NCBI GenBank assembly: GCA_013115145.1 | Contig: JAAPAO010000573.1 | Coordinates: 1-22,724, forward strand | Direction: 5' to 3' | From: Perkinsus chesapeaki | Taxonomy: Eukaryota > Perkinsozoa > Perkinsida > Perkinsidae | Length of the DNA: 22,724 nucleotides | Part shown: piece by piece, positions 1 through 10,526 of the stretch | Numbering within the stretch: the stretch's first letter is position 1 | Layout of the letters: each line of letters starts with the position of its first letter | Notes under the pieces: generated by a model | Seen by the model: the letters and a program-made list of their open reading frames with translations, nothing else | The model's database searches: none | What the model was told of the DNA's origin: nothing | Made by a program: the position numbers and the translations under genes

Positions 1-268
1 GATTATTAACAACAGCATCATGAATAGGTAACATACCAAAACGATCGGTCTTCAATTCAGCACCCTCTGATATGAGATATTTAACAGCATCAATATGACC
101 ACCAGCAGCTGCCAAATGTAAAGGAGTTCGTTTATCATAATCAGAACTATTAACAGTTAAATCCGACGAATCAGACAATAACTTCTTCATATGATCAACA
201 TCACCATCATAAGATGCTTCCAAAAGAGAAGCGATAGAATTAGTGGTGTCGTTTGTATTCGAACTCAT
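1..268 (-). CDS. Ankyrin-repeat protein, N-terminal part (runs off left edge)
   Basis: An open frame of 89 codons starts at the ATG at 268 and is still open at base 1, so only the N-terminus is present. After about 40 polar residues comes an ankyrin repeat with the canonical core TPLHLAAAGGH followed by a second helix (IDAVKYLISEGAEL). A second repeat begins at DRFGMLPIHDAV near the edge. Ankyrin repeats are protein-binding modules, so the partner and any C-terminal catalytic or channel domain cannot be told from this fragment. The start is the first ATG after in-frame stops in the AT-rich upstream DNA. It could be a pure ankyrin protein or the N-terminus of a larger enzyme or channel. The repeat assignment is secure; the function is unknown. 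Confidence 0.8.
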   Translation of the reverse strand, partial: MSSNTNDTTNSIASLLEASYDGDVDHMKKLLSDSSDLTVNSSDYDKRTPLHLAAAGGHIDAVKYLISEGAELKTDRFGMLPIHDAVVNN

Positions 269-716
269 TATAATACTCGACGCTGTTAAAGGAGGAATAA
301 ATTTATAAAAATTGAACTGAATAATAAAAGTTAATAATGAGATATAATAAATAATAATGGTTTTGATATATTGCTGGTTGATATGTAATACTAGCTTAGT
401 CTAGCCATAATAATATCATAAGGCTAAAATAAAGGGACAACTATTCTGTGTTTCATAGATTCTTCACCATCTAGCTTCGTGAAGGGTGGATATGATGCAC
501 TAGCAAGTCTGCTGAAGATCTTCAATTGAATACTCCTTTAGGCAAGTTGTGGTAGCTGGAACAAGTAGGTAGTATTATTGTTTATTATCGAAGCTCAAAG
601 TGTGCAATCAATCAGTGATGTTAAGCGTCCAGTATGTATCGTTCAGTACCGCCACTACACTCTGAGTTGACAACTAAACAAATATAACTCAGAGTAAAAA
701 CCCGTTAAATAGTATT
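269..716. other. Intergenic, AT-rich, no gene seen
   Basis: This stretch separates the 5' end of the ankyrin gene from the 3' end of the J-protein gene on the same strand. It is AT-rich near 290-430 and has no open frame with recognisable protein character. It must hold the ankyrin gene's promoter, but no motif is recognisable. Confidence 0.6.
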
Positions 717-2479
717 TCAGGGGGTCTCTCCTTGGGTCAATAGGAGGCTTTTCAAAAGAACAACAACTTGGTTAACAACATAAAGCCAGAAGATAAAGTT
801 GAGTATCCTTTGAAAAGTGCTTGGTGCGTGCTGATGCATCTGAGGAGCTCTAGCCTCCTCTTCGCCTCCCCGACCAGCCTTCTTCTCTGTGGCATCGTTC
901 TCCTCGGTATCTACTGCAGTATAATCAGTGAAGGTCTTATCTAAAACACAAAGATACTTTTCGAGGTCGATCCCCCCCCTACTTTCTGTTTTCCCATCAC
1001 TTGGTGCCAACATAGGATCTATCTTAACTTTATTTCCCTTTAACATCTCAACTGCTGCAGCGTTTGGCACCTGAGCCTTCGCCCCTTCACCCTCAGGATC
1101 ATCCCCTACAATCCATAATGACATAATAACAAAGCACTGATGCTTACCTCTTCGTTTAACGTACATCGCCATTTCGTTCGTGGACTTCACAACGTGTGCC
1201 AGTACGTACTGTAGTTCCCTTTTCTTATCCACATACAGCGCTCGTGACAGCAGGATGCTCCCCGATAGGATGGCCTAATTCGCCCCCAGCTCGGGCTTCT
1301 TGCATATGCATCGATATTATTACAGGAAATAGGTCTTTGAGAGCCTGCACCTTTTCAAACGTTCTATAACTACCCACCACCGGTACAAAGGAGAACATCC
1401 CCCCAAAGCCTAATAACAATACTCTTTGGTCAATTCCAGCAATTAATATGTTACCTATGAATTTCATGAGAACCTCACAAGTGAATGTAAAGACAATATA
1501 AAGTGTTATCCAATACCGGGCCGCGGTTAAGTCCGCTGTAGCTGTGAAGAGCATACCAAGAATGAACTCCACAAAGTAGCTTATCATAGACACCGATGCC
1601 AACATAGTGTAAACATTCTCATCCATCTGATCAATTAACAACAACGATAATACAGAGAGTTACAGCTGTCAGCATTACTGCTGCCATTTGCTCATCAGAC
1701 ACCGCGCCAAAACGATCATAAATCCTTCTCCTTTGTGGGTCTGATAGCAATTCCTGGCACTGTGCCAGCTTCATGAACATGGCCTGATATGCTGCCACTA
1801 GGGCATCATCGAGTGACGGCAGGACATGGACTCACCTGTCCCTCCGGTGTTGGGTTACGATCGGGGTGATACTGCAATGATGCTTGACGATAAGCGCGAG
1901 ACATATCACCCTCTGAAAAAGAGAAAAAATAATTATTATAAAGTTTTTCCATGTCCGTGTACGCCCGACTGAGTCTAAGGTGGTAAGATAGTAAAGTATA
2001 GTATCAGATGATGCGGTACAAGCAGATACATATCCACTCTCCCACCGCCTGCGGGCCTCCTCCTCGTCCCACAACAAGACACCTTACAATGCGCAGATGC
2101 CTGACATGCCTCTGCAGATCTATTCTTCTCTAATATATTTATAATAACACTCAACCGTTACCTCCTACTAGTAATTGTAACAGCAGAATCTAGCCCCAAC
2201 AGTTGATAGCAGTTCTCCTCTGGTCTCTGTATCTCATTCATGGCCACCAATGCCAACACACCCACTGCCAGGGCCATACCTACTCTCAACTGTACCAACC
2301 CTAGTGCCCCCTTCCCCCCTACCTGTCCTTTGTGACCAATTTCTAGCGGGTGGGGTAAGATACCTTACCAAAGGCCCTAGAATAAGGGCGTGTAATAAAA
2401 ATGTAGCCGCCATGATCAAGATAAAAACTATAATGTTAGATGGTGACTCCTTCAACGCAACTCGACATTGGCGGCCCAT
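717..2479 (-). CDS. Multi-spanning membrane J-domain (DnaJ/Hsp40) protein, 7 exons
   Basis: Exons on the minus strand: 2479-2323, 2279-2169, 1912-1836, 1783-1664, 1626-1324, 1274-1148, 1105-717 (1284 nt, 427 aa). Introns are GT-AG and 37-52 nt, except one of 256 nt. A hydrophobic segment lies near residues 15-36 and a second near 53-66. The J domain follows (about 71-140): NCYQLLGLDS, AYRQASLQYHPDRNP with the HPD triad near 105-107, then ELLSDPQRRRIYDRFG. Three or four further membrane segments follow, then a charged tail and a last hydrophobic stretch (FIFWLYVVNQVVVLL). J domains stimulate Hsp70 ATPase, so this protein should recruit an Hsp70 to a membrane, probably the ER as in Sec63-like proteins; no Brl domain was recognised. 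It starts 149 bp after the copper ATPase stop. The first ATG after that stop in the right frame was chosen. The 256-nt intron is the least certain part. Confidence 0.8.
1913..2168 (-). other. Long intron of the J-protein gene
   Basis: The 256-nt gap interrupts the J domain between helix I and the start of helix II. Splicing 2169 to 1912 gives an uninterrupted J domain. The intron contains an open stretch (about 2077-1970) ending in residues that look like a second helix I. That stretch could be an alternative exon or chance. Confidence 0.5.
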
Positions 2480-2628
2480 ACGAGTTTGAAACTGCAAATA
2501 TCCGATATTGGCAATCACCGTATTAGCTAGAAAAGCCAATGGAGCTGGGCAATTGCAATTGGATCCAAGAAAGGGAGAGGTGCAAAAATAACATCCACTG
2601 GGAAACGAACCCGTGCTGCCGGAGTTCC

Positions 2629-5600
2629 TCACTCCTTCCCTTGTTGTGTCATCTGTCCCGTCGCTGCCGCTGTTGCTTGTTGTTGATGAATAGCCTCCCT
2701 AAGCTGCTTATCATGACCATAATGTCGTTTAGTCCAATACTGTATGCCGAGGGAGTTAGTGACCACTACCAAGGAGCTGCATGCCATTGCCATACCGGCA
2801 ATCTCTGGTGGTAATGTAACACCGATTGAGGGATATAGGATACCAGCTGCTAGTGGTAACATGATTATATTAAATATGAATGCCCAAAATAGATTACGCC
2901 AAATGGTCCTGAAAGCAATACAAATGTTAACCTATTAAGGACGTTAAAAAAGCCGAAGCCAAGGAGGCCGCAAAGAGGCGTTATGACCGTTATTATAGCG
3001 ATATACGACCGTTATTAAAACCATATATGCCAGTAGTTATTGTTGTTATTTTTCTTCTCATCCTTCTCCTTCTCCTCTTCCCTCCCTTACTTGAGAGTCT
3101 GCCTTGATAATGCTATAAAGGGTGCAAGGCCACGTAGACTATGTAGTACAACATCAGATGCATAAGTAGATACATCAACACCAGAACCAACAGCAATACC
3201 AACATCAGATGCAGCTAATGCTGGACCATCATTAACACCATCACCAACCATTATAACAGTATTACCTAATAATAGTAATAATAATAAACAATGCCTCTTT
3301 TTTACCATTAAGCTTAAGCTTCCTAATCAAAGCCATTTTATCGGAAGGTGTTGCTTGACCGACTACATTATCAATACCAAGATCATTAGCAACTTTTTTA
3401 GCTGTAGCTTCATGATCCCCAGAGCACATCCATACCGATAGACCCAAATCATACCTGAGGGAATAGATTGAATAAAGTCACTATGGTAGAGGAGGAGGAC
3501 AAGCAGCAGAAACAGCAATTGGTAACCCCTAATATCTCCTTATCACATCGACGTAACAGCCCTCTCTGTAAGGATGACCCCTGCCATTCTTACCTTAACT
3601 GATGTATAAGTTGTGGGCTCTCCGGTCTTAGCCTATCCTTAAGTGCTATACAACCCTTTAATTGGCCATCAATAGATGCCCCAACTACAACAGCACCATC
3701 ATTACGTTCATCACTCATCCATGCACCATAATTATCCAGGCCATCCGCCGCCGATCCCACAAGCCATGATAGATCCCCACCAGCCCTGATATGATGCCCA
3801 TCGACATCACACTTCACACCAACACCTGGTATGTTCTCAAACCCTGTCACCTTTAAACTAGGGTCAACACCATCTGGAGCTGCCCATGTTCTAATAGCAG
3901 TTGCTATAGGATGCTCAGAGTTGCCCTCTGCAGCTGCCAACAATGCCTTGGCACCTTCGTCCTCGAAGCCAATGACCTTGGTAACACCAGGCTTACCCTC
4001 AGTGAGGGTGCCTGTCTTATCCAACACCACAGCCATCTTCTTTTTACTATTGCCAGCTACCTCAAAGACCTGCGCATCTTTCACCAGACAACCCAGTCTA
4101 GTAGCTGCAGCACCAGTAGCGACTACAACTGCTGTTGGTGTGGCTAGGCCCAAAGCACATGGACATGCAACCATCAGAATTGATAAGGCAAATCTAAACA
4201 CTAGCAGCGCCTTTTGAGATTCTCTCATATCAGCAGCCCTCTCAGGTGGGCTTATGGCCAACACTACCGCCCATACACACACTGATATCGCGCAGAATGC
4301 CAGAATGGCAGGGACAAACACCGCAGCAACCTTATCAGTAGCACGCTGGACTGCAGGCTTTGACGCTTGAGCACTCTCAACCAGCTGCAGTATCCTCGAC
4401 AAAGCCGTCTGTGAACCGACCTTAGTGGCTCGGAACTCCATACCACCAGATACACATATGGACCCACCAACAACCTCATCACCTTCGGTCTTCTTTACTG
4501 GCCGGCTTTCTCCTGTCAATAAGCTCTCATCACATGCTGTGTTCAATCCAGCCCTCAACACTAGACCATCAGCCGGGACATGCCCTCCTGGCAGGACCTT
4601 AATTCTGTCACCTATCTCAAGTAGGTCAACATCGATCGTCCTCAAGGAGCCATCGGCCGCAATTATGGTAGCATCCGTAGGTCGCTGAGATGATAGCTCA
4701 GCAAGTGCGCTGGCAGTGCTGGCTTTAGCTCGAGACTCTAGAGCCTTACCCAACAGGAGGACAGTAATGAGTATTGTAGTCGTCTCGAAAAACATGCAGT
4801 CGTTGAAATCTGTATTATGACTAGTCATTCGACCACTAATGAGTGCTGGTAAGTTTATGAATACCCAAACAGTCGAATATATAAATGCCATATTAGTAGC
4901 AAATGACACCAAGAAGTCCATCGACAAACTGCAGTGAGCCAAGCCTCTAACAGCATGCTTATGAAAGCCCCAGCCACAATAGTACTGTACCGGGAATGCT
5001 ACCAGTAGTAGAACTACTGGTAACCAACACCCCAATAAAGACCCTAGAAACGTCATTGATAACAACTCCACTATTATGGCCAATGGTATTGCCAGCAATA
5101 TACGATGCTTTAACACAGGGTCCATATGATACCCCGAAGCTGGCTTCCGAGGTGCTAGCTGCCATTTTGGTCCAAGCCGTGATAGGATATCTCGAGCTCC
5201 AAGGTCCTCGGAAGGTATATACGAGATTTGAATAACACCGTCTTTAGCATGTTTGGCAGTAGACTCGAACATGCCAACTACTCCTGGGACGTTATTTAGG
5301 ACTTCACGTGCATCTTCAAATTTAACACCAAACCCGTTCCCGTTGGTTGGGCACACTCTCAGCACCGTGGGCTCAGCTGGAACCACTTGTTTTCCAGTAG
5401 AGCTCGTCGGTGTCGCCGAGGTTACGGGCTAAATGCACGCGTAACAAAGATACGCGGGGTTTCATTAGTACCTTAATAATATGCTCAACCTCAGCATCAT
5501 ATCCGATACTTTCAATTGCCTCTGCGATTTTATCAGCGGAGGTCTTACCAACTATATACGTAACAGACGCCATTCCTACGTGGTATAATTATCAATAAGT

Positions 5601-6106
5601 TGCGGAGAGAGCAGTACTACCTTTAATAAGATCTACAGCTACAGTCTTAACACCTTCCATATTGCCCACAAGACGTTCAATGCTTGCAACACAGGATGCA
5701 CAAGACATCCCTGATATCTAATGTTAAAAATAATAAATATATAAGATGGAAATACGTACACTTAGGATGGCCGTCTCTGTGGTCTCTTTAGTCTCAAATT
5801 TGGTAATGCCAACGACTTCAGCTTCAAACCCTACACTTTCTACAGTGTCTACTATTTCCTCTACAGGCTCCGACCCAGGTTGTAGATCAACTAACACACA
5901 AGTTAACCTCATTTGTATCTTGCACGCTCAACCCCCAAGATATTATTACCTGCAGCCGCATGTATCTTAACTTCAGCCTTAGTAGTTACCAAATTAACAC
6001 TACAAGAGTCTACAAATGGTAAAGAGTTGACAGCATTCTCGACAGTGCTCACACAAGAGCTACATGTCATACCACCAACTTTAATAATAACAGCACCAGC
6101 TTGCAT
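2629..6106 (-). CDS. Copper-transporting P1B-type ATPase, 8 exons
   Basis: Exons: 6106-5950, 5890-5760, 5717-5621, 5575-5472, 5428-3594, 3454-3306, 3265-3091, 2908-2629 (2928 nt, 975 aa). The N-terminus carries heavy-metal-binding domains: GGMTCSSC (domain 1, split by an intron) and GMSCASC (domain 2). A third HMA-like fold has lost its CxxC. The core has TGES (about 468), the CPC ion site in a membrane helix (about 585-587), phosphorylation motif DKTGT (about 633), SEHP of the nucleotide domain (about 668), MVGDGVND (about 830) and MACSS in the last helix. The TM7 YN pair of Cu+-ATPases reads FN here. CPC, SEHP and MxxSS mark the Cu+/Ag+ subgroup (ATP7A/B, CopA), which exports copper or loads cuproproteins in the secretory pathway. 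Introns are 40-59 nt, apart from 139 and 182 nt near the 3' end. ATG 6106 is the first suitable start; the frame stays open about 80 nt upstream without another ATG. Confidence 0.93.
2909..3090 (-). other. Intron 7 of the copper ATPase gene, with an internal direct repeat
   Basis: The 182-nt intron lies between the GDGVND exon and the last exon. GT-AG borders join CTC AA|G ACC and restore the conserved ATPase sequence IWRNLFWAF. The intron contains the 11-mer GACCGTTATTA twice, in the segment 2985-3020. Confidence 0.8.
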
Positions 6107-6365
6107 ATCTAAACATGCAATAACCTTATCCTCAAATGATGAGGAAGAGGATGATGAAACGGTTGATGAGGTTGACAGTTATAAAGTTAAAATAAAGGTT
6201 AACCTGTTATTCAAATCGGAGATAGTCAGACGCAAGAACATTATATAATAATTTTAAATAGGACGACCAACTATACAACAGTGACCCTTACATAAGTCAG
6301 TTCAGAAGGATGAGACACGGTCTGCACGCATGCACATGAACGCACGCGTGCACACACCTTATGGT

Positions 6366-6572
6366 CTAGTAGCTGGACGGGTTAAGAGATAGTATGGTTG
6401 CTGTTAAGGTGTTGTTATTACCTCCACAAGAGCAACTGAGACATCGTCTCTTATCGTTTCCAGCTACTTTGGCTGGACACTTCCTACATTGGCAGTTTGG
6501 ATTACTGCAACATGATGGAAGGAGTAATGGTGTCTCTAATGTGGTAGAGTTAATAGAGCTGTTATACGTCAT
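6366..6572 (-). CDS. Small cysteine-rich protein, metallothionein-like, beside the copper ATPase
   Basis: This 68-codon ORF runs from ATG 6572 to TAG 6366. Eight cysteines lie in its middle in the order CC-x4-C-x-C-x2-C, then a basic stretch (KVAGNDKRR), then C-x2-C-x-C. Densely spaced CxC and CxxC pairs are typical of copper or zinc thiolate proteins such as metallothioneins. It lies 260 bp upstream of the copper ATPase start on the same strand, which suits a copper-buffering role. Caution: the frame is open further upstream without an ATG. That part encodes a hydrophobic run and more cysteines (CGLSCSCSG), and a polypyrimidine acceptor (TTGTTGTTTTAG) precedes it. The real product could therefore be longer, with a membrane segment, or this could be an upstream exon. 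No homologue is recognised with certainty. Confidence 0.4.
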   Translation of the reverse strand: MTYNSSINSTTLETPLLLPSCCSNPNCQCRKCPAKVAGNDKRRCLSCSCGGNNNTLTATILSLNPSSY

Positions 6573-7320
6573 AAAAACGATAGGCCAGCCGGAACAGGAG
6601 CAGGAGAGGCCACAAATAATACCTAAAACAACAATGATTGAAATGATCCAAAATAATGGACAAATTTACGGCAAAGTCGTAAATAAGTAAAACTAACCGA
6701 TATTAGGATTACTATCGTAAATAAGGATACTGTTGGACGTTCTCCCTTATGGGCCTAGCCTCTGGGGGTTTTAGTGGGTATGGCTTTGCGAGCCCCACAG
6801 TATCCTTGTGAGGTGCACACTCCAAGGGTCTCCTTAACCAGATTTCCCCCCACAGGCTGGTAAATGCGTCAAAAAAATCGTAATAGGGCATGTCTATTCT
6901 AAATTGCTAGTTATTTCAAGTATGTTATCAAAGCTTGGGAGACGCTCTTCACAACGGTACCATACAACTGTATTGAACGTCACAACAGTTATTAATGCTT
7001 CACCCGAGGATCGAACCTGTGCCTCGTACGGCGCATATTGTGACGCGGAACAAACATCGGCGTACGGTAGCGGTTAGTCTTACAAATTAAAGATCACTGA
7101 AGTGTCCATAGCCCCTAATTAAATATGTGATGGTTAAGATCAGGTTTACTGTGTCCATTTCCCGTAGACATTATATACAGTATACCTCTCGTTTTTTGCC
7201 ACTATATACCGCCATTATTAAACTTGCCATGAACACACCTCTTCAAGCCTTTCACTGTTGAGTTAGTATATTAATAACACTGCACAGCAGCAGCCCAAGT
7301 ATCCTACGCTATATTAGATA
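6573..7320. other. Divergent intergenic region between the copper/Cys-rich genes and the CEP70-like gene
   Basis: The genes on its two sides are transcribed away from each other, so both promoters should lie here. The first 100 bp (6573-6680) may hold a 5' extension of the Cys-rich gene. Around 7000-7080 lie a tRNA B-box-like sequence (minus) and an A-box-like sequence (plus) that do not form a tRNA. No core promoter motif could be supported. Confidence 0.5.
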
Positions 7321-10300
7321 ATGCATAGTAATCATTATACCTCTTTATACCATCCAGTATCACCTACAATAAGTAAATTCATATAAACAGACAATCAACC
7401 TAGCACCAACCTTAGATTCATCATCCACTGCTCAACGTCGTTCATTAAATACAAAACTACAACATGTACTGGAAAGAAGCAGAGCTCTTCTAGTAGGCCC
7501 GGCTCCATCGCAGTGCTTCATCGATATAAGGTACAGCGACCAGGCAACGAGGAAGTGTCTCTAAGTGCTTCACGGTACCATAGAGGGTCCCCAGCTGGTG
7601 GAGAGGGAATAACAAGCAGCAGTTTAGTGTCATCTAGTGTATCTTCTATTGGAACTTGCGATCACCATGGTGCCCATGATGATAAGCATGATGGGGAATC
7701 TTCTAGATTGATAAATGCTCCTGGAGCAGACTCCTGGGCACAAGTGAATCAGCTACTCAGATCCCTCGGCTTTGAAGCAGTAATATTACAACTGCCGCTG
7801 GTTCGTTACAATAATAATAACTAGGTACCTGTTATAGCTGGCTCATCACGGTTAGGAGAGCCTACTTTAGTTGATGGACGGAAGCTGTTCGAAACCTACA
7901 TGAATGTACTTCAAGAGTAAGTCTTATCATCAATACTCTGAGGGATATCTTAATAAAATAGATAAGCTAAATCCTTCATTATTTTTCATAGATTAGACCT
8001 GAGAACTCCCATGTCCTCTATATGAACTTTCTATAATAACATGTATACTTTTGAAGGTATGCAGCTCGCAATAGACAGTTGTTGGCCTCAACCTCAACGC
8101 CACGGCGAGTAACAGCAGATGGGCCGACACCGAAGATCAGGGAGCTCACAAGAGTGAACATGAAGCTACAGGAGGAAGTGGAGAAGCTGCGAAGGGAGCT
8201 TGACGATAGTAAGGGAGTAGATGGTAGAGGCATAGAGGAACAGTAGAGGCATAGAGAAGCAGGCGAATAATGCCTCATTTCGGTCAAAAGACAGACTCCT
8301 ATTGTATCTCCGGAGTAGGAATATATTTGGTTCTCCTAGGAGCACCCAGCTGTGGGGTCCGAAGACTCGTTGTAGGCAAAGTGGAGCACTCATCGACATC
8401 GTTAACGAGTGAAGCTAAGGCCAGGGAATTGGAGAGGTTAAAGGCTCGGCAGGCGGGGGAGATACGTCAATTACAACATCAGTGTCAAAGGCAGGAGTTG
8501 GAGATAGATAAGATGAGGAAGACGGTATGAATATGTATGGTAATGGTAATGATAGTTGATAATAGATGTTAAAGATAGCTGATGATGAGCAAATACGGCA
8601 GAGGAAGGATAGGGAATTTGCTGAGAAGGTGGTAAATGGAGGAGGAGGAGGGGCATCATTATGTTATTATTCTACAGTCCTTCCTTCCTAGGGCCCCGCG
8701 TGATTATAATTTACAGCTAGTTTCACTACTTCATTTGTAGGCAGTCAAATCATTGTGCTCGGTGGGCGGCGGTGGCGATAGAGGGGTTAAGAATCAAGGT
8801 AATCTTCAATTACTACATGAATTGGCAGCAGTGTAAGTGGTACCTGAGCTTGTGACTAATGAAAGTAGCAATGGTTAGATATAGACGTCGAATAGAGAAG
8901 TTGGAAAGAGAGATAACAGCTTCGGGGAGGCAGTCTCAAGACTTGGCAACTCAGCTAAGTACTACAGAGGAGGAAGTTCGTCGATTGCAGAAGCAATTGT
9001 CAATCTCGACTGCTGGAGAGGAGGAGGAGGAGGACTCATTATATGACGAAACGGGTAGGAATTACCCATCGTTTCTGGCTTTGGAGTTTCGTCTTAGATA
9101 GGGAGACAGCCTGTCAAGGGGGTGAGGAAGAGCATTTCATGGATAAGGTAATGTCGGTTGTGGTATGGATTAATCGGACTGCCTCAGACCCGTGCCCTTG
9201 AGCAGTCTCTATGTCGGGAGATAGCTGAAAGAGAGAGAAGTGAAACTAAAGCAAAGGAGCGTGAGATGGAGTACACTACTAAGGTGACTTCCACAGCGTT
9301 TTTCATTTCCTATTCAATCGTTTAAGTATATTTTTCCATAAGTATATTTATTTATTCCCATAAGGCCGAAACTCTGGCATCGAGGAATCGACCGTTGGTG
9401 GGGTAGTATTATTTCTAATAAGTGTTGGTTCATTCGAGATGAGGGCATGGTAGTGTTATTGTGGTATCAGATAGCAGAGCTTGAAAGGCAACTCAACACT
9501 ACACGATATGAACTATCGGCAGCAGAGGCGACGCTTGCCGAGCGACCGACAGTGAAGGAGGTGCAGTTGTTGAAGAATAAGAGTGAAAGGTTAGAAAAAG
9601 GAAGAGAGGAGAGGGATAGATGGAAGCATGGAGATGTTAGGGAAATGATACGACGAGATAAGTAAAGTGTGGAATAGGATGGTGGCTCCTCCTCAATACT
9701 AGTTGTTATAGGGAATCATATAAGTTGGGGGCGGATATTGCTGTGGCGGAGATGGATGGATGTATGATGGAACAAGTCCTAATTGACTGTTGTCGACATC
9801 TACAAATTAGCGAGCCGACCCTATTACCTGAGGCCTTGAAGAAGTTGGGCGATGTGAGACTGCTTTATTGGTAACTAGCCATCACATGACAGTACAGGTT
9901 CTGGAGGCTGCCTTGCCGCGAATGAGGGAGTTTGTTCGTTTCGTTACCTCTACAGTGTGCTCGATAGACAATGGGAAGTCTGCGGGGGAAGCAAAGGCAA
10001 GCAGCAATAGGCAATACCGCGTTAACGGTAAGCTGTAGGGTCTGGCAGTCTTTGCGCCCATGGACATCGTCGAAACCAGACTGAGAAATCTTTTAAGAGT
10101 TGAAAAGGAGCTTGTGGAGGTTCGTCAGCAACTAGCTTTGGCTGAATCGGCACTGGATGGGGAGCCGTCTGACTTGCCATTAGACGCCCGAATATCCTCT
10201 CTCCTTGAAGAGCTGCGTGACAGGAGAACAGTAAGTTGACGAATTTCGGCGAACTTGATCCTCGACTGTAGACGGAAGACGCATTTGGCGTTGCGACTGA

Positions 10301-10526
10301 GAGGATATATAGCGTTGATGAGCCACATCTTATCACTGATAGGATAGTGAAACACTACATGTCAGTTGGCACCTCGACTGAAGCCTCAACTGAAGGCGCT
10401 TTCAGGACTACCTTTGAAGTGAAACAACTGGAAAGAGTATGTGGGAATATGACACACTCCAAACAGCGATGGGCAGAACTCGAAAACTTTTGGAAGGCTC
10501 TTTGTAAGGAAGGTGTGGAAATATAA
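7321..10526 (+). CDS. CEP70-like centrosomal coiled-coil protein, 18 exons
   Basis: Exons: 7321-7372, 7416-7530, 7566-7779, 7825-7916, 7992-8012, 8057-8223, 8376-8524, 8566-8631, 8741-8832, 8879-9054, 9098-9147, 9188-9283, 9365-9397, 9471-9661, 9712-9853, 9898-10027, 10049-10230, 10272-10526 (2223 nt, 740 aa). The N-terminus is Ser/Gly/His-rich. Near residue 113, WAQVNQLLRSLGF resembles the start of CEP70. Long heptad-rich helices follow (IRELTRVNMKLQEEVEKLRR, KARELERLKARQ, YRRRIEKLEREI). At about 465-485, ERPTVKEVQLLK...SERLEK matches the conserved RPTxxELxxxKxxxxxLEK block of CEP70. The C-terminal third is helical without heptads. CEP70 binds gamma-tubulin and microtubules at centrosomes and basal bodies, suggesting a basal-body role here. 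The match is recalled from the family and not searched. A 21-nt exon and a 21-nt intron are odd points of the model. ATG 7321 starts the only frame that splices in with a normal 43-nt intron. Confidence 0.7.

Noticed and set aside
1832-2077. 81-codon minus-strand ORF as an independent gene
   Set aside because: Its 3' half overlaps the J-domain exon in another frame and its 5' half lies in an intron of that gene.
3831-4217. 128-codon plus-strand ORF
   Set aside because: Antisense shadow of the copper ATPase CPC/DKTGT exon.
5145-5180. Similarity to the dinoflagellate-type spliced leader (GCCATTTTGG...CAAG)
   Set aside because: It lies inside the coding exon of the copper ATPase and differs at several bases; chance.
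6995-7085. tRNA-like signals: B-box GGTTCGATCC on minus and A-box-like GGTAGCGGTTAGTCT on plus
   Set aside because: The two boxes are on opposite strands, and neither acceptor nor T stems pair, so no cloverleaf forms.
8222-8260. Direct repeat TAGAGGCATAGAG in tandem
   Set aside because: Only two short imperfect copies within an intron of the CEP70-like gene; ordinary slippage.
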